A stretch of DNA of 64,000 nt from Pratylenchus scribneri. Its lineage: Eukaryota > Nematoda > Chromadorea > Rhabditida > Pratylenchidae. Made by a program: the position numbers and the translations under genes. Below the pieces are notes generated by a model that was not told where the DNA came from, searched no databases, and saw only the letters and a list, made by a program, of their open reading frames with translations. This document shows, piece after piece, positions 12,361-24,849 of this stretch (positions are counted from its first letter, which is position 1; each line of letters opens with the position of its first letter). The stretch lies in contig JAQSEB010000031.1 in assembly GCA_030063045.1 (NCBI GenBank), positions 1,984,001 to 2,048,000 of the forward strand, given 5' to 3'.

Positions 12361-13609
12361 ATGGCAGAAGAACTCGTAATCCTCTCACCGGGCCAGCTGA
12401 TCAACAACACGTGGACAATCACAAGGAAGCTGGGAGCAGGAGCGTTTGGAGCAGTCTACTTGTGCCGCAGCTTGCAGGGAATGGACGCAGCCCTCAAAAC
12501 AGAACCTCTCAATGCCAATCCTCCCCTCCTGGCCATGGAGGTTGGTTTATTTTTAATTTTTTTTAATCCAAATAACAATCCATTTTATTTTAGGCGCAAG
12601 TTCTGAAGCAACTCCACAACGTTCGAGATGGGCGCCACTTCACCAAATGCCACGACATTGGGCGCGACACACAAGCGGACGACCAAGGACGGCCATGCAC
12701 ATTCAACTACATCGTGTAAGTAATGGGAATGGGCTCTCATTCATAATTCTTTCAATAATACATTTTCATTTAAGAATGGCGCTCGTGGGCAAAAGTCTGG
12801 ACAAGCTGATCGAACAGGCACCAAACCGGCGATTTTCTCCAGGAACGGCGATCGGATTGTCAATTCAAATGGTCAACGCGTTGCGGGCACTGCACCAAAT
12901 TGGATATTTGCATCGGGACATCAAGCCTGCGAACACAACCATTGGGCGCCCCGAGGACAACGAAACAGGCAACGTCTACTTGCTCGACTTTGGAATGGCC
13001 AGGAAATTCGTGCGCGAAGATGTGAGTTTTATTTTCATTTTTTAACTCTCTCTTATAATCAATCATTTTTAAGGGATCACTGAGACGCCCGAGACAAGGA
13101 GCAAATTTCCGAGGATCGCCCCGCTATGCTGCAATCTCCGCACACATTGGCCGAGAATATTCCCGCAAGGACGACATCGAATCCTGGTTCTACATGATGG
13201 TGGAAATGTACAAAGGAAGTCTTCCATGGGGGCACATCGGCGACATGAAACAGGTGGGGATTTTTATTGTTTATTTTTAAAGAAATGATTGATTCTATTT
13301 TTTCAGATCGGCGAAATCAAGAGTAGAAGGCTCCCAAACAATCCGCCGGCCGTCAGAAACCAAGCCGTTCAGGACCTGATCGCTGGATGCCCTGCTGCCT
13401 TTGGCCAAATCCTCAAGCACATCGACGATCTGAAATTCTACGGGCGGCCCGACTACCGATGGATAATGCAAACACTGCGCGACCACCTGACCAAGAACCG
13501 AATTCCCGAGCGCCCGTATGACTTCGAAGCCGGAGCACCACGACGTCCAGCCGCAGCAACACCAATGCCGACACCGGGACCACAAGCGGTCGACTCCTAC
13601 TTCAAATAG
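12361..13609 (+). CDS. Casein kinase 1 / tau-tubulin-kinase-like Ser/Thr kinase
   Basis: Five exons (12361-12540, 12594-12715, 12775-13021, 13074-13253, 13307-13609) total 1032 nt and encode 343 residues in one clean frame. Kinase motifs are all present: glycine loop KLGAGAFGAVYLC, catalytic lysine in AALKTE, HRDIKPAN catalytic loop, DFGMARKF, and the CK1-type segment GSPRYAAISAH, where most kinases have APE. This places it in the CK1 superfamily, nearest the TTBK branch, which is greatly expanded in nematodes and often germline or sperm expressed. The tail is Pro/Ala-rich and ends VDSYFK. An in-frame ORF extends upstream to 12220, but ATG 12361 (MAEELVILSPGQ) best fits the family. Its upstream region carries the hAT insertion. 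Confidence 0.9.
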
Positions 13610-13980
13610 GCTGGCAAAGAATGTGAAACCAAGATGACACTCCTATTCCCCTTCCTCTCACCCCACCACTTCACATGTTCCCATATTGTAATATATATTG
13701 TTGCTCCATTGATATTCCACTTATATTGTTCTCTATATATTCCATAATCACTGAAATTGTATTATATTGAATATTGTTACCTATTGTTGTTTGTTTTGTA
13801 TAAATTATGTTGATGAATAAATGTTTTCATAAATTCTTTTCTTTATTTCTTTTCCGAGTTAAATTAAACTAGTATTGATATGATATTTACTATTTAACAA
13901 TTTACGATTAAGATTAATTGTGGTTATATTTACACCAGCAGAACCTTGAGCAGTGGTCTCAAATTGGCTTTCACGATAAG
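13610..13980. other. 3' flank of the kinase gene, no gene seen
   Basis: T-rich sequence with an AATAAA at about 13817, consistent with the polyadenylation region of the kinase gene. No coding signal is visible on either strand apart from shadows of the next gene. Confidence 0.5.
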
Positions 13981-14995
13981 ATGAATGTAATATTTAGTAA
14001 TATTTATTTGTAAGTCGATTTTTTCCCATAAAACCGCCACTTTCATATGTTCCAGATTGATCATCATATCCATGTTGTATGTGAAAAAACTAATTTTTAA
14101 CAACGGAACATTTACTACAAATGATTGGGAGACAAAAGAGGATTTATACAAATCTGGTTTTGATTCACGATCTCCACAGCATATTTCCCTAATGTCCAAT
14201 GAAAAAGGGACTCGAGATTTGGTTTGATTTATTAAATTATAAAATACAAAATAATTAAGTATATAGCACAATTATTTGTGAATAGTTTAGGTATAATTGT
14301 AAGGTGTAAGCTAAACTTTCTTCATTCTCAGTCAGGAACACTGACATTATAATTTTATAATTCCTTATCTATACTTAATAATATACTCTATGCTATGAAC
14401 AAGATCTAAAATTTTAAGTAAAATTAAAAATATCTGTATAATTAACACATTAATTTGTAGGATTTCATATCTTCATTCATCAACAATGCATTATTCACTG
14501 GAATTAGGCAACTTAGTTTTTGCGGACAGTTAATGAATTCAGCCGCCGATGTTTTGTGCAATATTCGAGGAAAAGAATTAAAAAATGACAACAATAAATT
14601 AAAATTGAATGAATCAAAGGAAATAAAAGCAAACAAAGCTCGATTAATTGATTCATGCAAAATGGTTTGCTTTTAAATTTTATCTATAGTTATCTTAATT
14701 TCCAGTTTTCAAAGTTCAAGAACGAATTGATGGTCGAAGATGTTGAGAATTTTTTGTATGGTTCCGATGAGGAAGTTGATTTCTTTATAATTATTGGTTC
14801 AAATTTTCATATTAATTATGGATCCTTCCCAATTTGGGCACTTCGTACAGCGTAAACTTTAAAATAAAAAATAAATTATAACCAACAACTTTCAGTGAAT
14901 TGCATTCATTTTCAAATTGTCAGCCATTATCGACCTTTCAATATTGTTCACTTATTAACAATTTTAATCAAAGACAACGTCGTTTTGGTCGTTAA
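13981..14995 (+). CDS. Orphan small secreted or membrane-anchored protein
   Basis: Not recognised. Five exons (13981-14009, 14056-14221, 14461-14664, 14706-14851, 14896-14995) all have GT/AG borders and sum to 645 nt, giving 214 residues and a stop. The N-terminus MNVIFSNIYLLIIISMLYV looks like a signal peptide or signal anchor. The rest is polar with scattered cysteines (LSFCGQLMNSAADVLCNIRG, LIDSCKM, FSNCQPLSTFQYC), an acidic segment ELMVEDVENFLYGSDEEVD and a basic C-terminus NQRQRRFGR. Read without splicing it shows only broken ORFs, which is why it is easily missed. It lies 185 bp upstream of gcs-1 on the same strand. It could be lineage-specific and secreted. No function is assigned. Confidence 0.6.
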
Positions 14996-15180
14996 ATGAA
15001 CTTATTGGCATAATTAAATTGACCTTAATTTATTCGAATTTTGTATCCATTTTAATAAATGCAATATAAATAAATATTTTATATTTTATCCGCAAATTTA
15101 TTATTCATTAATTAATTCTTATGAATTAAAATATTTTGGATCCAATTTGATTATTTTCATTTTGTAAATTTACTTTTAAG

Positions 15181-17954
15181 ATGGGTTTGCTGACAAAAGG
15201 GACTCCCCTAAGCTGGCAAGAGACAATTGAACATTTGGAATATATCAAGGTTTATTTAATAACAATTTAACATTTGAATAATAACATTTTTAAGAAGCAT
15301 GGAATCGACCAATTTATTGCACTTTATCATCGAGTGAATAATCGAGAAAGGGACCAATTGAGATGGGGAGATGAAATTGAATACACAATAGTGAAATTTG
15401 ATGATGAAAACAAGAAGGTTGGTTGAGTTGATGGGGGGAGGAGACAAATTTAATTTATGCCCGAAAATTAAAGGTTCGTGTTTCGCTGCGAGCAAAGGAA
15501 ATACTCGACGAATTATTGGCCAGCGAAGAAGTCAACAATTCATTGGGAGAAGAGAATCGCAGTTTATGGCGACCGGAATTTGCTGCTTATATGATTGAGG
15601 GAACACCGGGAACCCCGTACGGAGGTTGGCATAATTTTATAAACTATTATTAATGTTCATACATTTATTTAGGATTAATGTCTTGTTTCAATGTTGTTGA
15701 ATATAATATGCAAATGCGTCAAGCGATGGCCGCAAATTTATTGCTTGCAAATGAATCACTGCTCTCAATCAGTTTTCCAGCTTTGGGCACCATCGATTTT
15801 ACTTCACCACAATCGGAACCAAAACCGAATGATCCATCCGGTGCTGGATGTTCAGTATTTTTCCCGGATGCAGCCATTTATGGAGGACATCCAAGGCATA
15901 ATATTTTAATTAAATTTAATTTTCCATTTATTTAGATTTCGAAATTTGGTACGAAATATTCGCGGTCGCCGTGGCGAAAAAGTGGCAATAAATATTCCAA
16001 TTTTTCGTGATAAAAACACACCATCGCCATTCATTGTATTTCAAATTAAAGTAAAATATAATTTTTAATGAATGAAATTTAGGAGAATTTTGATGATCCG
16101 GAAGCAAAGAAAGCCGCATTACCCGATCACATTTATATGGACCATATGGGCTTTGGCATGGGACTTTGTTGCCTTCAAATGACATTTCAAGCTGTCAATA
16201 TCCAGGAAGCCCGATGGCTTTATGATCAATTAACGCCAATTACTCCAATTATGGTAGCCTTGAGTGCAGGTTTAATAAGACGATTTTGCAATAATTTTTA
16301 ATTTAATTTTTAGCAACTCCAATTTATCGCGGCTATATTTCGGACATTGATTCCCGTTGGGATGTGATTTCGGCCAGTGTGGATGATCGAACGCCGTTTG
16401 AACGTGGATTAATCGATGAGGATGTGTCCGCGGATGGATATAGCAAATTCAAAAATATCCCCAAAAGTCGATACGATACCACGGATTGCTATTTATATCC
16501 GTGTTCTGCTCCATACAATGATTTGCCATTGCAATACAATCAATCACATTATGACCAACTGATCAAAGGAGGAATTGATGAACATTTAGCAAAGCATATT
16601 GCACATATGTTCATCCGGGATCCACTTCAGGTTTTATTTTTATTCAATTTGGTTGATTTAACATTTTTTGGCAAGGTTTTTCGCGAACGAATTGAGCAGG
16701 ATGATCAGCGGACGACGGAACATTTTGAAACAATTCAATCATCAAATTGGATGAATATGCGTTTTAAACCGCCGCCTTCGGATGCACCCGAAATTGGATG
16801 GAGGGTGGAATTTCGACCAACAGAAGTAAAACTCAAATTGCATATTTACATATTAATTTAACATTTAGGTACAATTGACTCATTTTGAGAATGCAGCTTA
16901 TTGTTGTTTTTTGGTTTTGCTTACAAGGTTTTTTGGCATTCATTTTTACTATTAATTTGGAACATTTTTTAAGAGTAATTGTTTCGTATCGTCTCACATT
17001 TCTTATACGAATTTCATTGGTGACGGAAAATATGAAACGTTCAATTGTAATATATTTGTAATATATATAAAAATTAATGGTTTTTAAGAGTCGTGATGCC
17101 GTTTTGAACCAGAAATTCCATGTATTTTTTTCTCTATTTTTTATAATCAATTTTATTATCAAAGTTTCGTTCAAAATTGGCAAATTGTGCGCACACACCC
17201 GATGGAAAACCGAGCAGTGAAGGGCGTCCACCGGCAGAATTGGAGCCGGATTTTAACACCGCAGAAATGAGCATTGATGAAATTGTGAATGGTTGGTTGA
17301 ATTTTAATTTAATAAATAATCGATAAAATCAATAAAATTCAGGAAACAATGAATTCCCTGGCCTCATCCCGTTGATTCGTCAATTCCTGGATGGTGCTGA
17401 TGTTGATGTGGATACCCGGTGCACCATCAATCAATATCTTTCATTCATTCAAAAAAGAGCCAAAGGTAAGGTTAATAAATTTGAATAAAGCAATAATTCA
17501 CTAGCCAAAATTCAAATATTCGTATGCAATTTTAATTGTAAACCAATTTATTTTGGATTTAAAATAATTTAAGAGTTGACCAAAAATAATCAATCCTTTA
17601 TTTAAGGTGAAATATTGACCACTGCTCGATGGATGCGAGAATTTGTTCAAAATCATTCGGCCTATAGACATGATTCAATTGTTTCGGATGAAATCGTTTA
17701 TGATATGCTCAAATTGGTATTTAATTTAATTCGTTTAATTATTTTCTGTTAATTTTTTAAAATTATAGATGGATTCAATTTCGCGTGGAGACCAGCATTG
17801 TCAAAAATTGTTAGGCTGCTATAAATCAAAGACTGACCAACGAATTCCGCAAGCCGTACGAAGGGCAGAAGAGGAAATGACAATTCGGATGACTCGACGA
17901 AAACAACAACTCCAACAAGAAGGAACCGCTGAGAATGCGGATGAGAAGAAATAA
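15181..17954 (+). CDS. gcs-1: Glutamate-cysteine ligase catalytic subunit
   Basis: This is the rate-limiting enzyme of glutathione synthesis, joining glutamate and cysteine with ATP in the cytosol. ATG 15181 gives [15 protein letters not shown], the usual eukaryotic start. Clear family blocks follow: [100 protein letters not shown]. About twelve exons are needed. In the stretch 16900-17180 an unspliced reading hits stops, but three short introns restore the expected order [24 protein letters not shown] and [11 protein letters not shown]. The tail after [18 protein letters not shown] is charged and ends NADEKK. In nematodes this gene is a classic SKN-1 oxidative-stress target (known), though I did not identify SKN-1 sites here. 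Confidence 0.95.
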
Positions 17955-18183
17955 TTTAAAAAGAGAGCAAATAATACATTACATATCCATCCAAACAAAT
18001 AATAGTCCACTCTTTAAAAGTTGCTTGCCCCTCTTCCCTTTTCCAAAAAATGTTGTTAATGCTTCAAACCAAATATAATAAGATTTAATTTATATTCAAA
18101 TTTATCGAAAATATTAAATGAAATAATAAACTATTGTATAAATTATTGGTAAATGAGATTGTGTGTAATAAATTCATTCATCA

Positions 18184-19485
18184 TCATTTGTTGTCTCTGC
18201 ACACAGTGGCATCCAATTGTTGAATTTGTGGCAATGATAAAATAACTTTTCGGCGATAGGAAACTGGATCTTCGTTGTAGATTGGATTATGCTCCAAATA
18301 AACGGTTTGCAATGAGCCGAGTTTGGACAATTTCCCAATTTCCAGCCATGATCGTATTTTGTTGTTGTTTAGCTGAATATTAAAATATGTGAAATTGATT
18401 GTCCAGAATATTTGAACTCACCCAAATATCTTCCAATTCTTGGAGATGTTCCAAATTGTCCAATGTTTGGATTTCATTATTGGCTGCATCAAGCACTTTT
18501 AATTTTGTCTAGATAAAAAATAATAAAATAAATATTGAGCTGAGCAGTATTTCTTACTTGATTTTCTAAACCGGCTAAAGATTCAATTCCTTGGTCGCTA
18601 ATATGCAATTCTTCCAGTAAATTTAAAGGCTCCAAATTTTCCAATTTGATTAATCTGTTTCCCTAAAAATATTATAAAATTTAAATTAGAATAAGTAAAA
18701 ATTACCGCCAAGCTAAGAATGCGAAGATTTTTGAGTGTTTGAATTCCTTCTATTCGTCGAATTTTGTTCTTGCCAAGGAATAATTGTTCCAGATTGTTTA
18801 AAAGCGTCAAATTTTCAATTTTCTTGATTCGATTATCTCCAAGTTCAAGCAATTGAAGTGCACTCAAATTATCCAATCCTTCGATTACCTTAAATTAGTG
18901 TTATTACCGATGTAATATTCATTAAACATACCTCAATTTTGTTGTGGACCAGGAAAAGACGACGAAGTTTAGTTAGAGTCGATAGTCCTAAATTAAAAAA
19001 TAAAATTGAAAATTTTTATAAAAATTACCTTGGATTTTGGTAATCCGATTATAACTCAAATCCAATAATTCCAAATTAATTAGATTTTCAATTCCGCTTA
19101 TTTCCGAAATTTGATTATCATATAACTCAAGTTCGGTCAAATTCGTTAAGCAATTTAAGTTTTCATTCAAATTTGTAATAAGATTCTGTCTGAGTCCGAG
19201 AAACTTTAAAGAGAAGAATAATTTAATTTATAATATTATACTTAATATGAACCTGCAATTCTTTAAAACGAGAAAGTTGAGGAATGGCATCCACGCGCAT
19301 TTGATTCAAATCGATTGACTTTAATGATTAAAAATATTATTTTTATTTTAATTATTAAAATTAACTGTTTCATCTTCAGAAAATTCACTTAAATTGTATA
19401 AATTCCGTGACTGTTCTTCTTGTGAATCATCAATTCCGTTGCTTTCTTCCTGATAAGCATCTTTTTCATCGATGTTTTCGCTCAT
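18184..19485 (-). CDS. sds-22: SDS22, leucine-rich-repeat regulator of protein phosphatase 1
   Basis: ATG 19485, TGA at 18184. An acidic N-terminal leader (MSENIDEKDAYQEESNGIDD) is followed by about eleven consecutive 22-residue leucine-rich repeats of SDS22 type, for example LTELELYDNQISEISGIENL, LELLDLSYNRITKIQGLSTL, LRRLFLVHNKIEVIEGLDNL and LEQLFLGKNKIRRIEGIQTL. The protein ends with the usual LRR cap containing YLEHNPIYNEDPVSYRRKV. Its family binds and matures PP1 catalytic subunits in the nucleus and cytoplasm and affects kinetochore and cell-shape control. It is divergently arranged with the phosphatase gene at 20019. Length and ending (LDATVC) agree with PPP1R7. Confidence 0.93.
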
Positions 19486-20018
19486 AATTATTTTTAATTT
19501 AAAATGCACTCTTAATAATTAATTTATTTAAAATCAAATTAACAAGACAAATTAAATTATTAAATTCCATAATATTAAATAACATTTATTTGCTATAAGG
19601 AATGATGCGGTTGAGGCTACTTTTAATTTTGCTCTGGGCCCCGAGCTGGCCCCCAAAACGCCCATGCCGGTTATAGGGGTGCCATCTCTAACCATGGCAT
19701 TTCCGCCGATGCTATTCCCCCACCGCTCCGTTCCATCCCCAAATTCTCATTCGCTTACAATCGATGCACATATTTCCCTTTAAGGGCTTTCCTTCGCTCC
19801 TTCATCCCCTCCTTTCCTTCTTCTATTTTCCTCACACATGACATGACTCACATTCAACCAACCAAACAACCATTTGCCGTCCCAACCCAACACCCACCCC
19901 ATTGCCAATTCTTGCTAGCAAGTCTATAGTTTCCATTTTCTTAATTCGTCATTCATAACTCATATGTTTTAGTCATAATTTCCATTCTATTCAACGCATT
20001 TACATAATTTTATAGTTC
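19486..20018. other. Divergent promoter region between sds-22 and the VHP-like gene
   Basis: No ORF. A more GC-rich core lies at 19615-19760 (GCTCTGGGCCCCGAGCTGGC, CCCCCACCGCTCCG), within AT-rich flanks. A TTATAG acceptor-like site directly precedes the ATG at 20019, compatible with trans-splicing. Confidence 0.35.
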
Positions 20019-23000
20019 ATGCCATACAAAATTCAGGTTAAAAAATATAAAAAATTCACTACAAATTATCATCACAAAATGCATTTTGTACCAGGGCGAC
20101 CAAATTCACTTCCAGCATCAATTCCTCCGTATAAAAAACGTGGAACAAGAAGGCGAAGAACCCCGTCCGATAAGAAGGGCACCACAGAATTGGGATCCGC
20201 AGAAATGATGACACCATGTCGAAGAGCTCGTCTCAGTCTTCATCTGCTGGAATCAAAAGAAGAATCCATTGAAGAGAGTAAGTCAATTTAATATCCATAA
20301 GTACCAAAAAACTCGAGGTTTTTATTTCATAAGTTGCAAAAAAAAAACTATGAGGAACACATTTCTTACTTCCAAAGGAAAAATTCCTTCCCCGATTTTA
20401 TTATTCTTTTTTCCCATGACTCATCAACCATCGCTCCGCCATTTAATCATTTGCAATCGCCGGACTAGCATTTCATTCATTCTCTATACCTTTTCACAAT
20501 TTCCCATTAGTCATACCATTTTATTTCTTTAGACATTTGCTGGTGCTAATGAAATACAGCGCATATTCTTCTTTCTTCATATTGTAATGAATGTTCCATT
20601 TTCGATTAAAAAATCCCATCTCATATTATTTAAATCTTCCTAATCTAAATTCCATTTCCTTCCTATTTGATGATTTTATTCGTAAATGTTTTTAAACAAT
20701 TTACAAAAAAAACATCATAGGCAAAAAAGACCATAAAAACCCACAAAAAAAAGTAATTTTAATCAATAATTGCCCATCCACCATAAGTAAATAAGCAAAT
20801 ATTTATTATTCCTCTCTTCTCCCCAGAGAGGGAGCGCAAAATAACGACGAATACTGGAAAATTGATAAGGAGAAATAACTGAAAATTAAAATAACAAATT
20901 AAAAGAATAATTTTATTTTTTTTTAAATTCAGATCAAGAAAAGAATAACGACACAACAAGGGAAAATGAATTCTATTTATTGATGAATGAAAACAGTCCA
21001 AAAATAGGCGAACGAAATTTCCAACAAAAATCAACCACCTTTGATGCCAACAAAATGAATCGACCCTCACTGGATGGGAAACAACAACAATTGGTTAATT
21101 CAATTCAAAACAATTTTATGTCAAAATTTTAGTTACCAATACGACATTGTCTCGACCAAATGCCGCCTGAGCCTATTTTGGAAAGAAGTCGTCCATTGGG
21201 ATCCTCTTCATCATCTTCCTCATCGCCCCGTTTAATGCCACTTGCCGGCTCACTTTCCTGCGTCAATTTGGCTCGTCTCTCTCCCTGCTCATCCTCCTCA
21301 TCCATTCCATTGGCCAATTCCTCTTCCAGTACAACCCTTGACCAACTGCATTCAACCGAACCAACCAAATTATTTGAGCATCTTTTCCTTGGTTCACAAA
21401 AGGATGCGCTGGACATAAATTTACTTCAAAAACATGGAATAACCAATGTCATAAATCTAAGTGAGAATTGCCCACGGCCGGCAATTTTTTCATCCGATAA
21501 TCCAAAACATTTTTTGCGCATTCCTGTCAATGATACCTACACTGCAAAATTGCTGCCACATTTTGAGGCAGTTTACAATTTTATTGGTCAGCAAATAATT
21601 CTATAATTTTTGAATAATTTTTGATAATTTTCAGAAGAAGCAAGAAAACAGGGAGGAAGAGTATTGATTCATTGCCTTGCCGGCATTTCTCGTTCCCCTA
21701 CAATGGCAATTGCCTATGTTATGAGGGCAAAGGGAATTGGGAATGAAGAGGCATATAGTTTTGTTAAGGTTTTTATTAAAACATTTTAATTTAATAAAAT
21801 ATTCATTTTCAGTCTCGACGGCCTTCAATCTCACCAAATTTTAATTTCCTTGGTCAACTTTGGGAATATGAACGCCAACTTCGTCAACAACACATTTTGC
21901 CACAACTTTCCTTTTCCGAAACTGCAATTGATCCACCGGTGGAACCGAAAAATGCAGCAAAAAATGATTTATTGAATGAGAAATGTACAATTTCATTAAA
22001 TTCTATGAAACAAAATGAAGAATTAACTTCTTCTTCCACTAATGAGCAGAAATTACAACAAGAACAAATGCCAAAGACGAGTAGGCCAAGGCAATTATTC
22101 AATTCTTCATTGGTTTGCTTTTCTTCATATTTCTTCAAAAATGATTATTCTTTTATTAGAATTCCCGGCTATCTTGTCCACCTTCCTTCATCAACGATTT
22201 TCCACCATCAATAAAGGACAATAAGACCGCCGACATTCCATCGCCATCAACTGAATTTTCCCGTTTGGACATTTCATTGGCCAATCCTTGCTTTGACATT
22301 GATAAACAAAAACAAAAAATGAGAATTATGGCAACAAAATGTGCACGAACAAGGGAACCATTGGCAATTGCCGCCGAAAATCCAATTTTTGACAAATTAA
22401 TGTCAAATGATTTTAATGGCATTTTGGAGCGAAATGGAATGGGCGAAAGTGGTGGAAGCAGTAACAGTGGATTCAGTTCGGCTTCGAATAGCCGATTATG
22501 CTCTACAGAGAGCATTTATTCCTCATCATTTTCATCATCAACAATGAATGATTCATTCTCATCCTCAAATGATGAATTTGGTGGTGGCCCATCCACCAGA
22601 AATTGCCTTGCTGACTCAGAAGGGGACGAATTGGTGAGATTTGGTCCATCGGGGAATCATCCACAAATGTACAAAATCGAAAAGGAGGAACCATCAAAAA
22701 ATGTTCAGCAAAAGAAATGTTCAAAACGAGCATTGGTGGTGGAATGCAGCAGAGAAGACCGCAAATTCAATTGGGGAAGGTTAGTAATTAATTTAAGCAT
22801 AATTTAAATTATTTTAAGTCGAAATTGTGATCGACATCACGAAAATTTGGCCAAAATGAGGCAACATTTTCTTACCGTAATGGAACGAGGCCGTCAATGT
22901 GTTACTACAAATCATAATTGCGGGGATAAAACGAAGGTAATTTTTGAATAAAATCAATAAAATTTAATTTATTTTTTAGTTTTGCCAAAATCAATGTTCT

Positions 23001-23403
23001 TCCTTGAAATGTGGAACAAAAGAACGAAAATTGAATGTTGACCAACAAAGATCGCAGCAAATGCAACGAAATTTATTCAAAACATCATTTTGCATTGATC
23101 GATTGACCTCATTTGGAAGGAAAAGGAACCAAAATGTCGCACAGTTCCGGCAATCTTTGCCCACAATTGGCGATGACATAAATCAGGAGGAGGAGGAAGA
23201 GGAAGCGAAAAAAGAGGGGGGAATTGCATCGAGCAATGATGATGGACGAAAGGAAGAGCGGGGAAACGCCGAGGTTTTTGAATGCATTTTTTCCATCCAA
23301 ATTCATTAAAATTCAGAAAAGAGTGGCGGAGGATGAGCGATTTGTGGAACCGGACCAAGCATCGATAGGCTCAGCATCGAGTATGGAAATTGCCGTGCAA
23401 TGA
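20019..23403 (+). CDS. vhp-1: VHP-1-like dual-specificity MAP-kinase phosphatase
   Basis: The catalytic DSP domain is read from [19 protein letters not shown] through [10 protein letters not shown] and [20 protein letters not shown] to the active site [20 protein letters not shown] and [20 protein letters not shown]. This is the DUSP8/16 and nematode VHP-1 type that dephosphorylates JNK/p38-class kinases. The tail of several hundred residues is Ser/Asn-rich ([20 protein letters not shown]), then charged, ending [14 protein letters not shown] with TGA at 23401. Upstream of the catalytic domain two exons join in frame (20019-20277 and 20933 onward, across an unusually long 655-bp intron). They encode a basic ([15 protein letters not shown]), then Ser-rich leader. 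I find no rhodanese/CH2 docking domain, which family members normally carry before the catalytic domain. The start is therefore uncertain; an unseen alternative 5' exon is possible but would have to lie within the 533-bp gap to sds-22. Confidence 0.85.
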
Positions 23404-23619
23404 TGATTTGTTGAACGAAGAATTTTCCGGAATGGGCTTTCAATTGCAAATAAATACAAAAGTACAAAATTGTCCCCTTTTTCACACAATTACTAAATTT
23501 TATTTACTCCGGTTGTTGCCATTTATAATAATAACAATAAATTTTATTATTTTTTTATTCCACAATGAATTAAATAAAATGAAAAAATGTTTTTTAATCC
23601 ATAAAATGAACAATTTTGA

Positions 23620-24670
23620 TTATCTCCATGAGCGTCCCTTTCCTCCCTTCCTTGAATGTTTCTTTCCTGCTGCAATTCTGAGTAATTCTTCTTTGAAACT
23701 TTTCTGGTTTTGGTTTTGGAATGTGGAAGAACACATCAGCGAACCTTCATCATTGTCATCAATATCTTCGGTAAAAGCAATTTTGTAATATCCATTCCTA
23801 AATTAATTCAATTAAAAGGGTCTAAAATATTAATTGAATTACCCCAATGTTTTTTGATACACTTTTCCACCGCCCTTCATTAAATCTCTCTTCTTCTTGG
23901 ATATTTTCAATTTTCGTTTTTCCACTGGTTTCTTCGCCATCTGCAATTTGTTTTTTTTAAATCAAAGCAATTAAAAATTAAGTAGGAACTAGTGCAGTTT
24001 ACGGGTTGGAAAGGAAAAGGATGATGAAGAAGGAAGAGAAGAAGATAATGATGAGGATGAAGAAAAAGATGGTGATGATGATGAGGAGGAGGATGAAGAT
24101 AATGATGAGGATGATATAAGATCATTCAGATTCATCTCTTCTTCTTCTTCTTCTTCATCATCATCTTTTCTCCCTTCCAGCCCGTAAATTGCAATAGTAC
24201 CGTTAAATGCTTACTGGAAATTCATCCTTCTGATTATTTTTCAATGATGAAAATTCTTCAGGTGGAGCATCATCGTCTTCATCTTCTAAAATTAATCAAT
24301 TTAAAATTAATTAGCAAAAATGAAAAAAACCATCCAATTCCAATGCGTCGTCTTCATCCAAAATTTCGTCCTTCATACTCTCTTCATCATTTGAATATTC
24401 TTGTTCATCTTCATCATTACTTAATTCCATTTCATCTTTCAAATCCTCAAAAATCTTCGTCGAGGCGTCAGTTTTTTTTCCTTTGCCATTTTTCTCGCGT
24501 TTATTGCTCATCGAATTTCCTTGCTGGTTAAAAACCATCAATTTTTGCTGCTGTTTTTTCAACTTCTCAGCTTTGTTTATTGGCCTTTGAGCTAGAAAAC
24601 AAATAAAATATATTTAATAAATTTATTTATTTAAACCTTTGTAAGCAATTCCTTTTATTTGTGGTGCCAT
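23620..24670 (-). CDS. Acidic/basic low-complexity protein, unrecognised
   Basis: ATG 24670 gives MAPQIKGIAYK, then after one intron QRPINKAEKLKKQQQKLMVF, a Lys-rich then acidic stretch (DEMELSNDEDEQEYSNDEES) and EDEDDDAPPEEFSSLKNNQ. The 3' part reads MAKKPVEKRKLKISKKKRDL, then NGYYKIAFTEDIDD and the Lys/Arg-rich end GGKGRSWR before TAA 23620. Between them (about 23995-24160) lies a GAA/GAT/TCA repeat tract coding for Asp/Glu then Ser runs. I could not find a clean splice joining it in frame with both flanks, so the middle of the model is doubtful, and these could be two genes. The composition suggests a nucleolar or chromatin protein. It starts 179 bp downstream of the nmgp-1 stop, so the two may be co-transcribed. 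Confidence 0.5.
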
Positions 24671-24849
24671 TTCTATTTTTTTGATATATTAGTGATGAAT
24701 GAATATTATTATAAGAAATATATTTTCGACAATGAGAATCGAATAAATGGTCAATTCTATTTTTGGATTAAATCTTTATTAGAAAAATTTATGAAAGACA
24801 ATTAAAATTAAAATGTACAAAAATATATTTAAAAATGTGATATGTGTTA

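Noticed and set aside
13930..14271. Minus-strand ORF of 113 codons
   Set aside because: It overlaps exons 1 and 2 of the plus-strand secreted protein, whose five exons give a coherent frame. The reverse ORF has no recognisable features.
16900..17180. Possible frameshift or pseudogene in gcs-1
   Set aside because: Stops vanish when three short introns with normal borders are removed, restoring the conserved order of the family.
23907..24125. His/Pro/Leu-rich minus-strand ORF (HHYLHPPPHHHHH type)
   Set aside because: It is a frame of the GAT/GAA repeat tract, with no conserved feature.
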